From Streptomyces termitum (GTDB lineage Bacteria; Actinomycetota; Actinomycetes; Streptomycetales; Streptomycetaceae), in the NCBI RefSeq assembly GCF_014650175.1, contig NZ_BMUL01000005.1, positions 367,620-431,619 on the forward strand: a stretch of DNA of 64,000 nt, written 5' to 3'. This document shows positions 1-7,610 of the stretch, in pieces; positions within the stretch are counted from its first letter, which is position 1; every line of letters begins with the position of its first letter. The position numbers were made by a program, and so were the translations under genes. The notes below the pieces were generated by a model, which made no database searches, was not told the DNA's origin, and saw only the letters and a list, made by a program, of their open reading frames with translations.

Positions 1-2
1 TC

Positions 3-902
3 TCCGCCGCCTTCCGGCCGGTGATCTCCCTGCTCAACCGGGTGGCGAACGGCCTCGTCCGCGCCCTGGGCGTCGAGCCCACCGAGGAGCTGGACTCCGT
101 CCGCACCCCCGGCGAGCTGGAATCCCTCGCCCGGCACTCGGCCCGCGCCGGCGCCCTGGAACAGGACACCGCCGACCTCTTCGTCCGGACCCTGTCCCTC
201 GGCGGCCTCACCGCCGAGCAGGTCATGACCCCGCGCGTGAAGGTCAGCGCCCTCCAGTGGGACGCCACCGCGGCCGACGTCCTCAACCTGACCCGCGCCA
301 CCGGCCTCTCCCGCTTCCCGGTCTACCGGGAGCGGATCGACGAGATCGTCGGCATGGTCCACCTCAAGGACGCGCTCGCGGTCACCCCCGGGGCCCGCCC
401 GAGGACCCCCGTCGGCCGGATCGCCGTCCCGCCGCTGCTGGTCCCCGAGTCGCTGCCCGTCCAGTCGCTCCTGGAGCGACTGCGCCGCGAGCAGCCGATC
501 GCCGTCGTCGTCGACGAGTACGGCGGCACGGCCGGCGTGGTCACCCTGGAGGACATCGTCGAGGAGCTCGTCGGCGAGGTCCGCGACGAGCACGACACCG
601 CCGCCGACGCCCGCCCCGAGCTGGCCGCCGCGCCCCCCGAGGACGGCCGGCCCGCCTGGGAGGCCGACGGCTCCTGCCGCGTCCACACCCTGCGCCGGAT
701 AGGACTCGACGTGCCCGACGGGCCGTACGAGACGGTCGCCGGGCTCGTCGCCGACCTGCTCGGCCGCATCCCGGCCCCGGGCGACCGGGCCGAGCTGCCC
801 GGCTGGCGGCTCTCGGTCCGCCAGGTGGACCGCTTCCGGGCCGAGCGGGTCCGGATCGTGCGCACCGCCCCGGTGCCCGTCCCGGCGGAGGCGGCCCGAT
901 GA
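3..902 (+). CDS. CNNM/HlyC-CorC family transporter, 5'-truncated by window edge
   Basis: This is the C-terminal part of a membrane protein of the CNNM/CorC (hemolysin C) family, proteins implicated in divalent-cation (Mg/Co) transport. The frame is open through the left edge; the codons before the GTG at 21 read SAAFRP, so the true start and the DUF21 membrane domain lie outside the window. Visible are a pair of CBS domains (first around VMTPR and SRFPVY, second ending VDEYGGTAGVVTLEDIVEELVGE) and a C-terminal CorC_HlyC domain that often binds ligands near transporters. It overlaps the next gene by 4 bp (ATGA), so the two are probably co-translated. I am confident of the family; the substrate is unknown. 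Confidence 0.9.
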   Translation, partial: SAAFRPVISLLNRVANGLVRALGVEPTEELDSVRTPGELESLARHSARAGALEQDTADLFVRTLSLGGLTAEQVMTPRVKVSALQWDATAADVLNLTRATGLSRFPVYRERIDEIVGMVHLKDALAVTPGARPRTPVGRIAVPPLLVPESLPVQSLLERLRREQPIAVVVDEYGGTAGVVTLEDIVEELVGEVRDEHDTAADARPELAAAPPEDGRPAWEADGSCRVHTLRRIGLDVPDGPYETVAGLVADLLGRIPAPGDRAELPGWRLSVRQVDRFRAERVRIVRTAPVPVPAEAAR

Positions 903-1957
903 GCACCCTCCAGCTCCTCCTGGCCCTCCTCCTGGTCCTGGCCAACGGCTTCTTCGTCGGCGCCGAGTTCGCGCTCGTCTCCGTCCGCCGCAGCCAGATC
1001 GAGCCGATCCCCGGCGCCCGCGCCAAGCAGGTGCTGTACGGCCTGGAGAACCTGCCGCGGATGATGGCCGCCGCCCAGTTCGGCATCACCGTCTGCTCGC
1101 TCACCCTCGGCGCGGTCGCCGAGCCGACCGTGGCCCGGCTCCTGGAGCCGGCCTTCCACGCGATCGGCGTCCCGGACGGCCTGATCCACCCCCTCGGCTA
1201 CGTGATCGCCCTCGCGGTGGTCGTCTTCCTCCACCTCGTCATCGGCGAGATGGTGCCGAAGAACCTGGCGATGGCCGCCCCCGAGCGGACCGCGCTCTGG
1301 CTGGCCCCCGCGCTGGTCGGCTTCGCCCGGCTCTGCCGCCCGGTCACCACCGCGCTGGGCGCCTGCGCCCGGCTGGTCCTGCGGGCCTTCCGGGTCGAGC
1401 CGAAGGACGAGGTGGAGGCCGTCTTCACCAGCACCCAGCTCGGCCGCCTCGTCGAGGACGCCGGCCAGGCCGGACTCCTCGCCCCGGCCGAGCAGGAGCG
1501 CCTGGAGGACGCCCTCGAACTGGGCAGCCGCCCGGTCACCGACGTCCTCATCCCGGCCGCCGCGCTGGTCACCGTCCCGCCGTCGGCCACCCCGGAGCGG
1601 ATCGAGGAGCTGACCGTACGGACCGGCTACTCCCGCTTCCCGGTCCGCGCCGAGGGCCCGGGGCCCGCCGTCTTCATGGGCTTCGTGCACGTGAAGGACG
1701 TCCTGGACCTGGAGGAGCGGGACCGGGCGGTGCCGCAGCGGCTGTGGCGCCCGATGCCGACGCTCCGCGCGGAGCTGCCGCTGGACGACGCCCTCACGGT
1801 GATGCGCCGGGCGGCCACCCACCTGGCGCAGGTCGCGGACGGCTCCGGCCGGGTCCTCGGCCTGGTCGCCCTGGAGGACGTGCTGGAGACGCTGGTGGGC
1901 GAGGTCCGCGACCCCGCGCACCGCACCCGCCCCGTCCCCGCCCCCGTCGCCGGATAG
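899..1957 (+). CDS. CNNM domain (DUF21) transporter-like protein, second of a pair
   Basis: This 352-residue paralogue of the preceding protein has a hydrophobic start (LLLALLLVLANGFFVGAEFALV, the DUF21 hallmark) with about three or four membrane segments up to residue 165, then a CBS pair (VTDVLIPA, SRFPVR, VALEDVLETLVGEV). It ends directly after the CBS pair, so it lacks the CorC_HlyC domain of its neighbour. The start ATG overlaps the upstream stop by 4 bp. Tandem CNNM genes of this kind are frequent in actinobacteria, and the two products may form a heteromer (inference). A hairpin at 1991-2017 follows the stop codon. Confidence 0.9.
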   Translation: MSTLQLLLALLLVLANGFFVGAEFALVSVRRSQIEPIPGARAKQVLYGLENLPRMMAAAQFGITVCSLTLGAVAEPTVARLLEPAFHAIGVPDGLIHPLGYVIALAVVVFLHLVIGEMVPKNLAMAAPERTALWLAPALVGFARLCRPVTTALGACARLVLRAFRVEPKDEVEAVFTSTQLGRLVEDAGQAGLLAPAEQERLEDALELGSRPVTDVLIPAAALVTVPPSATPERIEELTVRTGYSRFPVRAEGPGPAVFMGFVHVKDVLDLEERDRAVPQRLWRPMPTLRAELPLDDALTVMRRAATHLAQVADGSGRVLGLVALEDVLETLVGEVRDPAHRTRPVPAPVAG

Positions 1958-1968
1958 CGGGCGACGGG

Positions 1969-3879
1969 TCAGAACGGGGGTTCCTGCTGGGGGCCGCGGT
2001 CCGTCGGACCGCGGCCCGACAGCACCTCCCCGTACGCCTGCATGAGGTCCGCGAGCCGCAGCGTGGCCAGGTCCTCGCGGGTGAGCGCGGCCGGGTAGCC
2101 GGAGAGCCGCAGGTCCCGGTAGGCGCAGGACTTCTCGTACAGGGTGCGCAGGAAGCGCCCGTTGCCCAGTTCGTCGATCCAGCCCTGCTCCACGACGTGC
2201 GCGCTGATCGAGCGCAGCTCGTCGAGGGCCTCCTCGTCCCAGCCGTCGCCGTTGGCCGCGGCGAGCACCTCGCCGATCGCGGTCAGTTCGGCCGGCCGGT
2301 AGGAGGGGAAGTCGACGCGGGTGGTGAAGCGGGAGGAGAGCCCGGGGTTGGCGGCGAGCAGCCGGTCCATGCCTTCGGGGTAGCCGGCCAGGATGACCAC
2401 CAGGTGGTCGCGGTTGTCCTCGGCGCGCTTCAGCAGCACCTGGAGGGCCTCGTCGCCGTACGCGTCGCCCTTGCTGTAGCCGGAGTTGGAGAGCGCGTAC
2501 GCCTCGTCGACGAAGAGGACCCCGCCGACCGCCGAGTCGATCAGCTCGTTCGCCTTCACGGCGGTCTGGCCCAGGAACTCGCCGACGAGGTCGGCCCGCT
2601 GGGCCTCCACCAGGTGGTCGCCGCCGAGCAGGCCGAGCGCGTAGAAGACCCGGCCCAGGATGCGGGCCACGGTCGTCTTGCCGGTGCCGGAGGGCCCGGA
2701 GAAGACGAAGTGCCGCTTCGGCGGCTGCACCGGAAGGCCCTGCCCGGCCCGCAGCCGGGCCATCTCCAGCTGTGCGGAGAGCGCCTTGACCTGCCGCTTC
2801 ACCGGCTCCATCCCGACCATGCCCTCCAGCTCGGCCAGGGCCTCGGCGAGCAGCACCGGATCGGTCGGCCCGGCCGGGAAGCGCGGCGGCCCGGCCTGCG
2901 CGGGCACCGGCGAGCTGTGCCGTACGCGCTCCGGGGGCGCGGCGGGCGGCACCGGTTCGGGCGCGCGGCGCAGCCCGTCCCCGCCGGGGCCGCCGGGCTC
3001 CGGTTCGGCGCCGGGCACGACGGTGCCGTCCTGGCCGGGGGCCGTACCGGACGGCGGGCCGAGGACGACGGCGGCGAGCCCGGCCTGCTCCTCCAGGCCG
3101 TCGAGCCCGTCGAAGCCGTCGTACTCGGCGATGGCGGCGAGCCGGGCGGCGGTGTCCATGAACGCCGGGTCGATCCGGTGGACCGCGCGGTAGAGGGGGA
3201 GGGCGGCGGCGCTGCGGCCGGTGCCCTCGTGGGCGCGGGCCAGCCAGTAGCGCAGCTCCTTGCGCTGCGGCTGTTCGCTGCGGCAGCGCATCAGGGCCGC
3301 CGACAGGAGCGGTTCGGCCTGCCCGTACATCTCCAGGCGGACCCGGGCCATGCCGCCGAAGAGGCCGGCCTCGATGCCGAGCAGCGGGTCGTCGACCAGG
3401 GTCTCGGTGTGCCGGACGAGCTGCTCCCAGTCCTTGACCAGGTAGGCGCGGCAGGCGTGCAGGAAGCGGACCTGGGGGTCGGTGTCGACCGGCGGGAGCT
3501 CGGCGAGGGCCCGGTCGAGCTCGGGCACGTGCCGGCCGTCGAGCCAGTGGGAGGCGTGCGCGAGCAGCAGGTCGCGCGGGCTTTCGAGCACCGGCTGCAC
3601 CCACCAGCCGAGCCAGTACCAGGAGTTGAGGGTGCGCCGGTGCCGGGTGCGCTGTTCGCCGAAGCGCTCGCGGTTGCGGTACATGCGCAGCAGCGCGGTG
3701 GTGGTGTCCGCGCGCAGCGCGTGGAGCCCGAGCCAGGCGTCCGCCATGCCGGGGTCGATCCGCACCGCGGCCCGGAACTCCTCCTCGGCCTGCGGATAGG
3801 CGCCCATGGTGTAGGCGTCGACGCCCCGCAGCCAGGCGAGTTCGGCCGGGGCCTGCGGCCCCTGCGTGCCGATGTCCAT
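1969..3879 (-). CDS. EccA/CbxX-type AAA+ ATPase with N-terminal TPR-like region
   Basis: The protein has 636 residues. The N-terminal half is helical and TPR-like (WLRGVDAYTMGAYPQAEEEFRAA is typical), followed by a Pro/Gly-rich linker around residues 310-375 and a CbxX/CfqX-class AAA+ module. That module has Walker A GPSGTGKTT (Lys near residue 401) and Walker B LFVDEAYAL. The architecture matches EccA, the cytosolic ATPase of type VII (ESX) secretion, which engages substrates before export. I chose ATG at 3879 because TGGGGGA lies a few bases upstream; an in-frame start at 4062 would run back through the terminator hairpin. No EccB/C/D/E or WXG100 gene is nearby, so a role in secretion is inferred only from the family. 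Confidence 0.85.
   Translation of the reverse strand: MDIGTQGPQAPAELAWLRGVDAYTMGAYPQAEEEFRAAVRIDPGMADAWLGLHALRADTTTALLRMYRNRERFGEQRTRHRRTLNSWYWLGWWVQPVLESPRDLLLAHASHWLDGRHVPELDRALAELPPVDTDPQVRFLHACRAYLVKDWEQLVRHTETLVDDPLLGIEAGLFGGMARVRLEMYGQAEPLLSAALMRCRSEQPQRKELRYWLARAHEGTGRSAAALPLYRAVHRIDPAFMDTAARLAAIAEYDGFDGLDGLEEQAGLAAVVLGPPSGTAPGQDGTVVPGAEPEPGGPGGDGLRRAPEPVPPAAPPERVRHSSPVPAQAGPPRFPAGPTDPVLLAEALAELEGMVGMEPVKRQVKALSAQLEMARLRAGQGLPVQPPKRHFVFSGPSGTGKTTVARILGRVFYALGLLGGDHLVEAQRADLVGEFLGQTAVKANELIDSAVGGVLFVDEAYALSNSGYSKGDAYGDEALQVLLKRAEDNRDHLVVILAGYPEGMDRLLAANPGLSSRFTTRVDFPSYRPAELTAIGEVLAAANGDGWDEEALDELRSISAHVVEQGWIDELGNGRFLRTLYEKSCAYRDLRLSGYPAALTREDLATLRLADLMQAYGEVLSGRGPTDRGPQQEPPF
1991..2017. 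terminator. bidirectional hairpin between convergent genes
   Basis: A perfect 12-bp stem (1991-2002 with 2006-2017, starting GGGCCGCGG) encloses a 3-nt loop. It lies inside the last codons of the leftward AAA ATPase gene and just after the rightward CNNM gene. It has no T-tract, as is usual for Streptomyces terminators. Confidence 0.55.
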
Positions 3880-4045
3880 CGGGTCCCCCACAACCGTCGG
3901 CGTATGGACGGGATTTGACCGCACCTGCGGGCATCGTACCTGCGCAGGGGGGAGGGACTTAAGGAGAAGCGCAAGATCCGGAAGCGGTGACCCTGGGTGA
4001 GCGCGTCCGGCGGCGAAGGGCGCGGGCCGGGGCGCGGAGGGCAGA

Positions 4046-4085
4046 ACGAAGCCCCCGATCACGGGGGAACAACCGGGGGCTTCGT
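4046..4085. terminator. 11-bp stem hairpin terminator
   Basis: ACGAAGCCCCC at 4046-4056 pairs perfectly with GGGGGCTTCGT at 4075-4085, enclosing an 18-nt loop. It lies downstream of the leftward kinase gene and of the candidate sRNA promoter, and upstream of the AAA ATPase start. Confidence 0.6.
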
Positions 4086-4113
4086 GTCTGCGGCGGCTGC
4101 GAAAAGCCGCACA
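4046..4113 (-). ncRNA. candidate small RNA or attenuated leader ending in a strong hairpin
   Basis: A well-formed promoter (TTGACC, 17-bp spacer, TTACGT on the minus strand) predicts a transcript starting near 4113. The RNA would contain a small hairpin (GCGGCT, 6-nt loop, AGCCGC) and then an 11-bp perfect stem (4046-4056 with 4075-4085). No start codon with a ribosome-binding site lies inside. If the hairpin terminates, the product is a roughly 70-nt sRNA; if it is read through, the region is a 235-nt leader of the AAA ATPase gene. This is inferred from sequence features only. Confidence 0.4.
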
Positions 4114-4119
4114 TTCAGA

Positions 4120-4148
4120 ACGTAAGACCTGTACGCCCCCGGGGTCAA
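4120..4148 (-). promoter_or_regulatory. sigma-HrdB-type promoter for the sRNA/leader
   Basis: On the minus strand, TTGACC (4143-4148) and TTACGT (4120-4125) are separated by exactly 17 bp. An inverted repeat (CGCCCCCGG at 4134-4142, its complement at 4167-4175) brackets the -35 box; it may be the kinase terminator or a folding element. Confidence 0.5.
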
Positions 4149-4178
4149 GCGAAGTTGAGGCACTCGCCGGGGGCGAAT

Positions 4179-4817
4179 TCAGGGCGCCGGGCGCGCCGCC
4201 ATCACTCCGTCACGGTGCGTGATGATCTGGTCCTGGCCCGTCGTCACAGCGGGCCCGGGACGCCAGTCGTAGCCCTTCTCGCGCTCCCGTACCAGCGTGT
4301 CGGCGAAGGGGCGCGACGGATCTTCGGCGAAATGGCGCTCCTCCGCCACCACCCAGCCGTCCCAGAACTCCGCCTGCTCCGGCCCGTCCCGGTGCCGCCC
4401 CCGGACCCAGGACGCCTCCGCGTCCCGCTCCATCCACAGCAGCCACGCCAGGTGCGGGCGCAGCTCCCGCCGCCCGGCCCCCACGCCCTCCACCAGCACC
4501 ACCGGCGCCGGGGGCAGCGCGCGCGGCGGGCCGAAGCATCGCCGGACCCAGTCGTACGGGTGGTACGCGGCGCTCTCGCCGCGGCCCAGCGGCTCCAGCA
4601 CCTGCGCGCGCAGCCGCCCGGTCCAGGCGAACGGCTCCTCGTGGCTGGCGAGGTCGTCGATCCGCAGCACGGGCGCGCCGCCGAGCGCTCCGGCGAGCCG
4701 GCCGGCGAGGGTGGACTTGCCGGAGCCCGCGTGGCCGTCCACGGCGACGAGCCGGACCGGCCCCAGCGAGGGCGGCAGCCGGAGCAGCGCGCGGGCCGCG
4801 CGGTCGAGGTCGTCCAT
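4179..4817 (-). CDS. uridine kinase-like P-loop kinase
   Basis: This 212-residue protein has Walker A GHAGSGKST near residue 30 and the region LVEGVGAG corresponding to the central strand of the uridine/phosphoribulokinase-like fold. Such proteins phosphorylate nucleosides or small hydroxylated substrates with ATP; the substrate cannot be read from the sequence. I chose ATG at 4817 because no ribosome-binding site precedes any upstream start, while TAGGCT lies 7 nt before this ATG, fitting a leaderless mRNA. It is a single-gene unit. Confidence 0.75.
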   Translation of the reverse strand: MDDLDRAARALLRLPPSLGPVRLVAVDGHAGSGKSTLAGRLAGALGGAPVLRIDDLASHEEPFAWTGRLRAQVLEPLGRGESAAYHPYDWVRRCFGPPRALPPAPVVLVEGVGAGRRELRPHLAWLLWMERDAEASWVRGRHRDGPEQAEFWDGWVVAEERHFAEDPSRPFADTLVREREKGYDWRPGPAVTTGQDQIITHRDGVMAARPAP

Positions 4818-4824
4818 GCGGACC

Positions 4825-4830
4825 AGCCTA
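4825..4830 (-). promoter_or_regulatory. -10 box for a probable leaderless transcript
   Basis: TAGGCT on the minus strand ends 7 nt before the kinase ATG, so transcription would start at or next to the start codon. No Shine-Dalgarno sequence is present. Confidence 0.45.
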
Positions 4831-5134
4831 GGCCGTGTCCGGAAAGTCCCGTCAGGCACCCGGAGGGCGCCGCGGGCCGGGCGGGAGCCTCCGGACGCGG
4901 CCCGGGTCCTGTCCGGGCGCCGGGAGCCGGGCGCCGCAGTCCGGGCGGGGCGGGCCGCAGCGGGTCCGGGGCAGGGGGTACCGCCGCAGGTCAGCGCCGT
5001 ACCGCCGTCAGTGGTCCCTACCCATGACGGTCGCCGCGACGCGGGCCGAAGTGCTGGCGGAGGCCCCCGCGAGCCGGGATAGTGGGGCGGCGCAGCCCGG
5101 TCCGTACCGCCGTCCTCGCCTGGGGGTCACCGCC
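4831..5134. other. intergenic region upstream of the C39 peptidase
   Basis: This 304-nt G+C-rich stretch has no convincing gene. It carries three copies of TACCGCCG, a 6-bp inverted repeat (CCGTCA at 5005-5010, TGACGG at 5025-5030) and a possible -10 box GATAGT near 5079-5084 for the rightward peptidase gene. No good -35 partner is visible. Confidence 0.4.
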
Positions 5135-6505
5135 ATGTCCCGATCCGCCTCACGCCGGTCCGTCCTCGCCGCGGCGCTCGCCGCGGCCGCGGGCACGGCC
5201 GCCGCCGGAGCCGTGCCGGCCGCCGCCTCCGCCCCGTCCGCCGGTCCGGGCCCCGACCCGGCCGACCCCGCGCCGGGGACGGTCGCCAACCGCTTCTGGT
5301 CCACCTTCACCGACTGGCGCTCCGGGACGGCCGAGGGCACCCGGGCCGTCGCGGGCCACCGCCCCGGCCTGGTCGTGGGCGTCCCCCTGGGCCGTACCGA
5401 CTACACCGACCCGCACACCGGGCTGACCTCCTCCTGGGAGTACGCCCGCTGGACCTCGCCCGCCCACGCGCCGGCCGTGCCCGCCGCCGAGGCGATCGCG
5501 TCCTGGAACGCCCGGACCCCGGCCGGCACCTGGCTCCAGGTCGAGCTGTCCGGCACCTACACGGACGGCACGGCCACGCCGTGGTTCGTGATGGGCCGGT
5601 GGGCCTCCGGCGACGGCGACATCCGGCGCACCTCGGTCGACGACCAGACCGACGGCCGGTCCACGGTGTGGACGGACACCTTCTCCGTCGACGACCCGGC
5701 GAGCGGCCTGCGCCTGGCCTCCTACCGGCTGCGCCTCACCCTCTACCGCCGCCCCGGCACGGCCCTGACCCCGACCGTGTGGCGGGTCGGCGCGATGGCC
5801 TCGGACGTCCCGGACCGCTTCACGGTCCCCGCCTCGGTGCCGGGCCTTGCCCGCGAGCTGACCGTCCCCCGCTACTCGCAGAACATCCACGTCGGCCAGT
5901 ACCCCGAGTACGACAACGGCGGCGAGGCGTGGTGCAGCCCGACCTCCTCCCAGATGATCATCGAGTACTGGGGCCGGAAGCCCTCCGCCGAGGACCTGGC
6001 CTGGGTGAACCCCGACTACGCCGACCCGCAGGTCTGCCACGCCGCCCGGTACACCTACGACCACCAGTACCAGGGCTGCGGCAACTGGCCCTTCAACGCC
6101 GCCTACGCCGCCTCGTACCCCGGCCTGAACGCGGTGGTGACCCGGCTCCGCTCGCTCACCGACCTGGAGACCCTGATCCGGGCCGGCATCCCCGCCATCA
6201 CCTCGCAGTCCTTCCTCAAGGAGGAGCTGACCGGCGCGGGCTACGGCACCTCCGGCCACCTCATGACGGTGATCGGCTTCACCGCCACCGGCGACGTGAT
6301 CGCCAACGACCCGGCCTCCCCGACCGACGAGGCCGTCCGGCGGATCTACCGGCGCCGCGAGTGGGAGAACATCTGGTTGCGGACCAAGCGTTATGACGCG
6401 AGCGGGAAAGTGGTGTCCGGCACAGGAGGGGTCTGCTACCTGTACTTCCCCGACCGGCCGACTCCCGCGCAGCGCGCGGCGCTTCGGGCCGTCGGGGTGC
6501 TCTGA
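5135..6505 (+). CDS. exported peptidase C39-like family protein
   Basis: This 456-residue exported protein has an N-terminal signal with a twin-arginine-like motif (SRRSVLAAAL) and an Ala-rich hydrophobic core with likely cleavage after AAASA. The C-terminal third matches the papain-like C39 fold: a catalytic Cys in GGEAWCSPTSS (about residue 267), His in SGHLMTVIGF (about 375) and Asp in ANDPAS (about 392). The N-terminal 230 residues look like a beta-rich accessory domain. I chose ATG at 5135 for its GGGGG ribosome-binding site and because the signal peptide begins there. Family members are usually annotated as secreted cysteine peptidases of unknown substrate. It appears monocistronic. Confidence 0.85.
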   Translation: MSRSASRRSVLAAALAAAAGTAAAGAVPAAASAPSAGPGPDPADPAPGTVANRFWSTFTDWRSGTAEGTRAVAGHRPGLVVGVPLGRTDYTDPHTGLTSSWEYARWTSPAHAPAVPAAEAIASWNARTPAGTWLQVELSGTYTDGTATPWFVMGRWASGDGDIRRTSVDDQTDGRSTVWTDTFSVDDPASGLRLASYRLRLTLYRRPGTALTPTVWRVGAMASDVPDRFTVPASVPGLARELTVPRYSQNIHVGQYPEYDNGGEAWCSPTSSQMIIEYWGRKPSAEDLAWVNPDYADPQVCHAARYTYDHQYQGCGNWPFNAAYAASYPGLNAVVTRLRSLTDLETLIRAGIPAITSQSFLKEELTGAGYGTSGHLMTVIGFTATGDVIANDPASPTDEAVRRIYRRREWENIWLRTKRYDASGKVVSGTGGVCYLYFPDRPTPAQRAALRAVGVL

Positions 6506-6580
6506 GCGGGGCCGCCCGGGGCCGGGGGTGTGAGCGACGTCTCTGGTCCGGGGGCGCCCCGGTGCCCCATCGTGGTCGCC

Positions 6581-6739
6581 ATGAGCGCCACCCACACCCT
6601 CGCCGCCCGCCTGGGCGCCCGCGCCCGCACGGGCGGTCCGAAGGACGACGACCGGGGCCCCGAGCTCCTGGAGCACGTCCTCGGCTGGATCCTCGTCGTC
6701 CTCGTCGCCGTCCTCGTCACCCGCGCGGGCCTCATGTGA
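6581..6739 (+). CDS. small single-pass membrane protein, hypothetical
   Basis: This 52-residue protein has a basic N-terminus (LAARLGARARTGG), an acidic patch and one C-terminal membrane helix (ILVVLVAVLV). I do not recognise the family. A GTG start at 6530 would add 17 residues; ATG at 6581 is preferred because the charged segment starts there, but neither start has a clear ribosome-binding site. It lies 75 nt downstream of the C39 peptidase gene and may be transcribed with it. Confidence 0.45.
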   Translation: MSATHTLAARLGARARTGGPKDDDRGPELLEHVLGWILVVLVAVLVTRAGLM

Positions 6740-6751
6740 CCGGGCGGGCCC

Positions 6752-6770
6752 GGCGCGCGGTCAGCGCGCC
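6752..6770. terminator. short hairpin between convergent genes
   Basis: GGCGCGC and its complement flank a 5-nt loop between the small membrane protein gene and the leftward Pro-rich protein gene. The stem is only 7 bp, all G/C. Confidence 0.3.
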
Positions 6771-7342
6771 TCGCCCCGGGGGACCAGGACCCCGCTGACC
6801 CGTACGGTCCGGTCGGCCCACACCGGCCCGGCGGCGAGCCGCGCCCACTCGGCGTCCCGCCGGCCGGGCAGGGCTCGCCCCTGGCTGGCCCAGAGGGAGT
6901 ACAGCGCCTGGTAGATCGGCGGGTCCGGATGGACCTGCACGGGAACCGGCGCGGGCACCGAAGCGGGAACCGGAGCGGGCAGGGGTGCGGGCTCCGCCGG
7001 GGGCGCGGCCACGGGCAGCGGGGGTCGCGGGGTCGCGGCCACCGGTACGGGCAGGGGCGCCTGCGGAGCCGGGGGCGCCGGTGCGGGCAGTGGTGCCGCT
7101 GTCGTCGCGGAGGGTGCCGGAGCCGGGGGCCGGGCCGGGAGCGGGGGGCGCCGGGGGGCCTGGGTCTGCGCGGGGACCGGGGCCGGCGGTACGGGGGCCG
7201 GTGGCACCGGCACCGGGGCCGAGGGGGTCTCGGCGGGCGGGTCCGACACGTCCGGAACCCGGTGATGAACCGATTCTTCACCGTGCGGTTCGGCCTGCCG
7301 ATGCCGACCGACTCCGCTGGGTGTGGAGTACAGCGTGGTCAT
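6761..7342 (-). CDS. proline-rich hypothetical protein
   Basis: This 193-residue protein has a central region of about 115 residues made of Pro/Ala/Val repeats (PAPVP and variants), probably extended and disordered. A more ordinary C-terminal 50 residues (IYQALYSLWASQGRALPG and onward, with several Trp) may be a folded module. There is no signal peptide or membrane helix. The ATG at 7342 lacks an obvious ribosome-binding site; an internal start is possible. I do not recognise the family. Confidence 0.55.
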   Translation of the reverse strand: MTTLYSTPSGVGRHRQAEPHGEESVHHRVPDVSDPPAETPSAPVPVPPAPVPPAPVPAQTQAPRRPPLPARPPAPAPSATTAAPLPAPAPPAPQAPLPVPVAATPRPPLPVAAPPAEPAPLPAPVPASVPAPVPVQVHPDPPIYQALYSLWASQGRALPGRRDAEWARLAAGPVWADRTVRVSGVLVPRGEAR

Positions 7343-7512
7343 GACCGGACCAACGCGCCCCGGGGCGCCGGGTCACCGTCGCACGGATTCGAGCGACAGT
7401 TCGCCTCTTACCCTTTCTTTATGCGCTCCCGGCGCGCGCCACCCGCGCCCGCGCGCCGGAGCCCCGCCGCCGCGCTCCTTCCCGGCGCACGCCTCTGGCC
7501 CTCGCGGTCATA

Positions 7513-7527
7513 TCTGACGTACCGTCA
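7513..7527. promoter_or_regulatory. palindromic operator TCTGACG-TAC-CGTCA
   Basis: TGACG-N3-CGTCA is a perfect 5-bp-arm palindrome about 85 bp upstream of the gene starting at 7611. The same core with the same TC flank, as a perfect 7-bp-arm palindrome, precedes the DUF35 gene at 46781-46797. This suggests one regulator, perhaps of the TetR type, acting at both places (inference). Confidence 0.5.
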
Positions 7528-7610
7528 ACTCCTCTTCGGGGGCCCGCCGAAGTTCCCTCGGCGACTTCTCGGGCACCCCTCGACGACCCCCGGCGAACAG
7601 GAGCCCAGGC

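Noticed and set aside
323..3934. A 1203-codon minus-strand open frame antisense to the CNNM genes
   Set aside because: It is Arg/Pro/Gly/Ala-rich with no domains and lies opposite well-supported genes; long shadow frames are expected at this G+C content.
4046..4178. A tRNA or tmRNA in the hairpin-rich gap
   Set aside because: No cloverleaf, T-loop GTTCGA or CCA-proximal acceptor stem can be drawn; the features fit a promoter plus terminator better.
6920..7240. Periodic sequence that might be a CRISPR array
   Set aside because: The period is short and irregular and follows PAPVP codons of the Pro-rich protein; there are no constant repeats with unique spacers and no cas genes.
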